Positions 5,043 to 6,613 of a stretch of 6,613 bases of DNA are shown in pieces (the stretch's first letter is position 1; each line of letters starts with the position of its first letter). This DNA is from Paracoccaceae bacterium (GTDB lineage: Bacteria; Pseudomonadota; Alphaproteobacteria; Rhodobacterales; Rhodobacteraceae): NCBI GenBank assembly GCA_016765235.1, contig JAESQH010000101.1, forward strand, positions 12,056-18,668. The letters are read 5' to 3'. A program made the translations under genes and the position numbers. The notes beneath the pieces are model-generated. The model saw only the letters and a list, made by a program, of their open reading frames with translations. It was not told the DNA's origin and searched no databases.

Positions 5043-6314
5043 ATGGTCGATACTAACAATAAATACGAACCACTAACGGTCGAAACGCTCGCTGCGCGTC
5101 TGGGTTCTATCAAATCGATTACTAACCTGATCGGGGGCGATACATCGAAGTGGACGGTGAAAGAAGTCGGCGATGGCAACCTTAACCTGGTGTTTATCGT
5201 CACTGGCGATGCCGGAAGTATCATCGTGAAACAGGCGCTGCCTTATGTACGTCTTGTGGGCGACAGTTGGCCCTTGCCGCTGAAACGGGCATTCTTTGAA
5301 TATCACGCACTAACCCGTCAGGCGGAGCGCGATCCCGACTCCGTTCCGGAAATATACCACTTCGACGAAGCCCAAGCGATTATCGTGATGGAATTCTTCA
5401 CCCCTCATATTATATTGCGTCACAGTTTGATGGCCGGCACCAAGCATGAAGGCATGGCCAAAGTACTGGGACAGTTTTGCGCCCGCACATTGTTCCGCGG
5501 CTCCGATCTAAGCATGGACGCCGCCAAACGCAAAGCCGATGTGGCGTTGTTTGTGGACAGTGTGGCACTGTGCGACATCACCGAAACGCTAGTGTTTTCC
5601 GACCCTTACTTTGACGCCGAACGAAACCACCATACCCCGCAACTTGACGGATTAGTTGCCGAATTGCGCGCCGATATTGACCTGAAGGTCGAAGCGCAGC
5701 ACTTGAAGTCCAAGTTCTGCAACAACGCAGAAACAATGTTGCACGGGGATTTTCATACGGGTTCGGTCATGGTGACGGAAACTGAAACCAAAGTTATCGA
5801 TCCCGAATTTGCGCTGTACGGTCCCATTGGATTCGATATCGGAATGTTGCTTGGCAACTTCTGGATGGCGTATTTCGCACAACCCGGCCACGCGAGTGCT
5901 GTTGGCGAGCGGGAAGAATATCAGAATTGGATCCTCGGCGTGGTCGATGAAGTTTGGGTAGAATTCTCCTCCGAATTCTCAAAGCTTTGGCGCGAAGAAC
6001 GCACGGGGATCCTATATGAAAAAGCCTTGTTCGAAGATCAAGGGCACAATTTAGCAAGCGAGCAGGCCTTGGCCCACCGCTTGCAACACATCTGGGAAGA
6101 CACACTTGGGTTTGCCGGCGTTGAAATGATCCGCCGCACCCTAAGCCTCGCGCATATTGCCGAGAATGACACTATCGAAAACGAAGAATTAAGGGCTGAT
6201 TGCGAGGCGCGCGGATTAAAGCTCGGCCGTCAATTGGTTGTTAACCGTAGCCGGATGAATTCCATGGCCACAGTAAACGACCTCGCCCGGATAATTGCTA
6301 AGGAGGCAAAATAA
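5043..6314 (+). CDS. mtnK: S-methyl-5-thioribose kinase (MTR kinase)
   Basis: This 423-residue cytoplasmic kinase phosphorylates 5-methylthioribose at the C1 hydroxyl using ATP, yielding 5-methylthioribose 1-phosphate in methionine/methylthioadenosine salvage. It has the protein-kinase-like APH fold. The glycine-rich loop is EVGDGNLNLVF around 41-51 and the ATP-contacting lysine is K63 in VKQALPYVR. The WPLP block is at 76-79. The catalytic loop is LHGDFHTGSV, with H234, G235 and D236. The magnesium-binding DPE is at 253-255, within DPEFALYGPIGFDIG, a very characteristic MtnK stretch. The ATG at 5043 is chosen because GGAGG (5032-5036) lies 6 nt upstream; the frame stays open further upstream only through the promoter region. 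The length is slightly above the roughly 400 typical of the family. It is first in the rightward operon, and its TAA overlaps the mtnA ATG by one base. Confidence 0.96.
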   Translation: MVDTNNKYEPLTVETLAARLGSIKSITNLIGGDTSKWTVKEVGDGNLNLVFIVTGDAGSIIVKQALPYVRLVGDSWPLPLKRAFFEYHALTRQAERDPDSVPEIYHFDEAQAIIVMEFFTPHIILRHSLMAGTKHEGMAKVLGQFCARTLFRGSDLSMDAAKRKADVALFVDSVALCDITETLVFSDPYFDAERNHHTPQLDGLVAELRADIDLKVEAQHLKSKFCNNAETMLHGDFHTGSVMVTETETKVIDPEFALYGPIGFDIGMLLGNFWMAYFAQPGHASAVGEREEYQNWILGVVDEVWVEFSSEFSKLWREERTGILYEKALFEDQGHNLASEQALAHRLQHIWEDTLGFAGVEMIRRTLSLAHIAENDTIENEELRADCEARGLKLGRQLVVNRSRMNSMATVNDLARIIAKEAK

Positions 6315-6613
6315 TGAAAGTTGGTTCAGATCACTTCCGGTCTATCTGGTACGATGAAGATAAGCAGGTGGTGAAAATTATCGACCAGCGCTGGTTGCCG
6401 CATGAATTTCGCGTTGTCGATCTGGTATCGCGCGACGATTTCGCCGTTGCCATCCGTGACATGTGGGTGCGCGGTGCGCCGCTTATCGGCGCGACAGCGG
6501 CCTTCGCGGTATCTGAAGAAATGAAGCGCGACGCATCCGATGCATCGCTGGATGAGACATGGGACGTATTGCACGAAACCCGCCCCACAGCGATTAACCT
6601 TCGTTGGGCGCTG
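6314..6613 (+). CDS. mtnA: S-methyl-5-thioribose-1-phosphate isomerase, 5' part only
   Basis: One hundred codons are visible before the right edge; the full protein should be about 350-370 residues. MtnA converts methylthioribose 1-phosphate to methylthioribulose 1-phosphate in the cytoplasm and is related to eIF2B subunits. Recognisable family blocks are KIIDQRWLPHEF at 21-32, the substrate/phosphate-binding VRGAPLIGATAA at 52-63, and RPTAINLRWAL at the end of the visible part. The catalytic cysteine and aspartate lie downstream and cannot be checked. The start ATG overlaps the mtnK stop (TAATG) and has an AGGAGG at 6301-6306 with 7-nt spacing, so the two genes are coupled in one transcript. 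Some MtnA-family proteins act on 5-deoxyribose 1-phosphate as well, so the substrate may be broader than the name implies. Confidence 0.95.
   Translation, partial: MKVGSDHFRSIWYDEDKQVVKIIDQRWLPHEFRVVDLVSRDDFAVAIRDMWVRGAPLIGATAAFAVSEEMKRDASDASLDETWDVLHETRPTAINLRWAL

Noticed and set aside
1..6613. Classical AI-2 (lsr) quorum-signal operon
   Set aside because: LsrF-type and transporter genes are present, but lsrK, lsrG and a second permease are not seen, the binding-site residues differ, and mtnK/mtnA share the promoter region. It is not excluded, since the flanks are unseen.

Overview
The window looks like an alphaproteobacterial chromosome segment, most likely Rhodobacterales (Roseobacter-type). 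This rests on roughly 50% G+C by eye, compact operons and the style of the proteins. It is an inference, because no rRNA or other phylogenetic marker is present.

The window holds two divergent operons that share a control region of about 120 bp at 4924-5042. The leftward (minus-strand) operon reads: sugar ABC-transporter ATPase with two nucleotide-binding domains (3397-4923), one RbsC/LsrC-type permease (2373-3407), periplasmic binding protein (1289-2338), ribulose-phosphate-3-epimerase-like enzyme (487-1188), and the first 144 codons of an LsrF-type class I aldolase/thiolase (434 to the left edge). The rightward operon reads: mtnK, methylthioribose kinase (5043-6314), then mtnA, methylthioribose-1-phosphate isomerase (6314 to the right edge, 100 codons visible).

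Gene content on the left resembles the enterobacterial lsr (autoinducer-2 uptake and degradation) operon. However, no lsrK-type kinase or lsrG is visible and there is only one permease. The binding protein also does not appear to keep the AI-2-contacting residues. The visible kinase and isomerase are instead those of methylthioribose (MTR) salvage. A simple reading is that the transporter imports MTR or another 5-substituted/5-deoxy pentose. MtnK phosphorylates it at C1 and MtnA makes the ribulose-1-phosphate. The LsrF-like enzyme would then split that into dihydroxyacetone phosphate and a two-carbon aldehyde, with the epimerase adjusting a stereocentre. The order of steps and the substrate are inference. 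The MtnK and MtnA identities and the transporter class are well supported by motifs.

The shared intergenic region carries two copies of a TTGTCRACAA palindrome and a TGTCAA-N6-TTGACA inverted repeat. This suggests that one regulator, not encoded here, controls both operons. A strong hairpin without a T-run lies between the binding-protein and epimerase genes. I saw no RNA genes, insertion sequences, CRISPR arrays or signs of gene decay.
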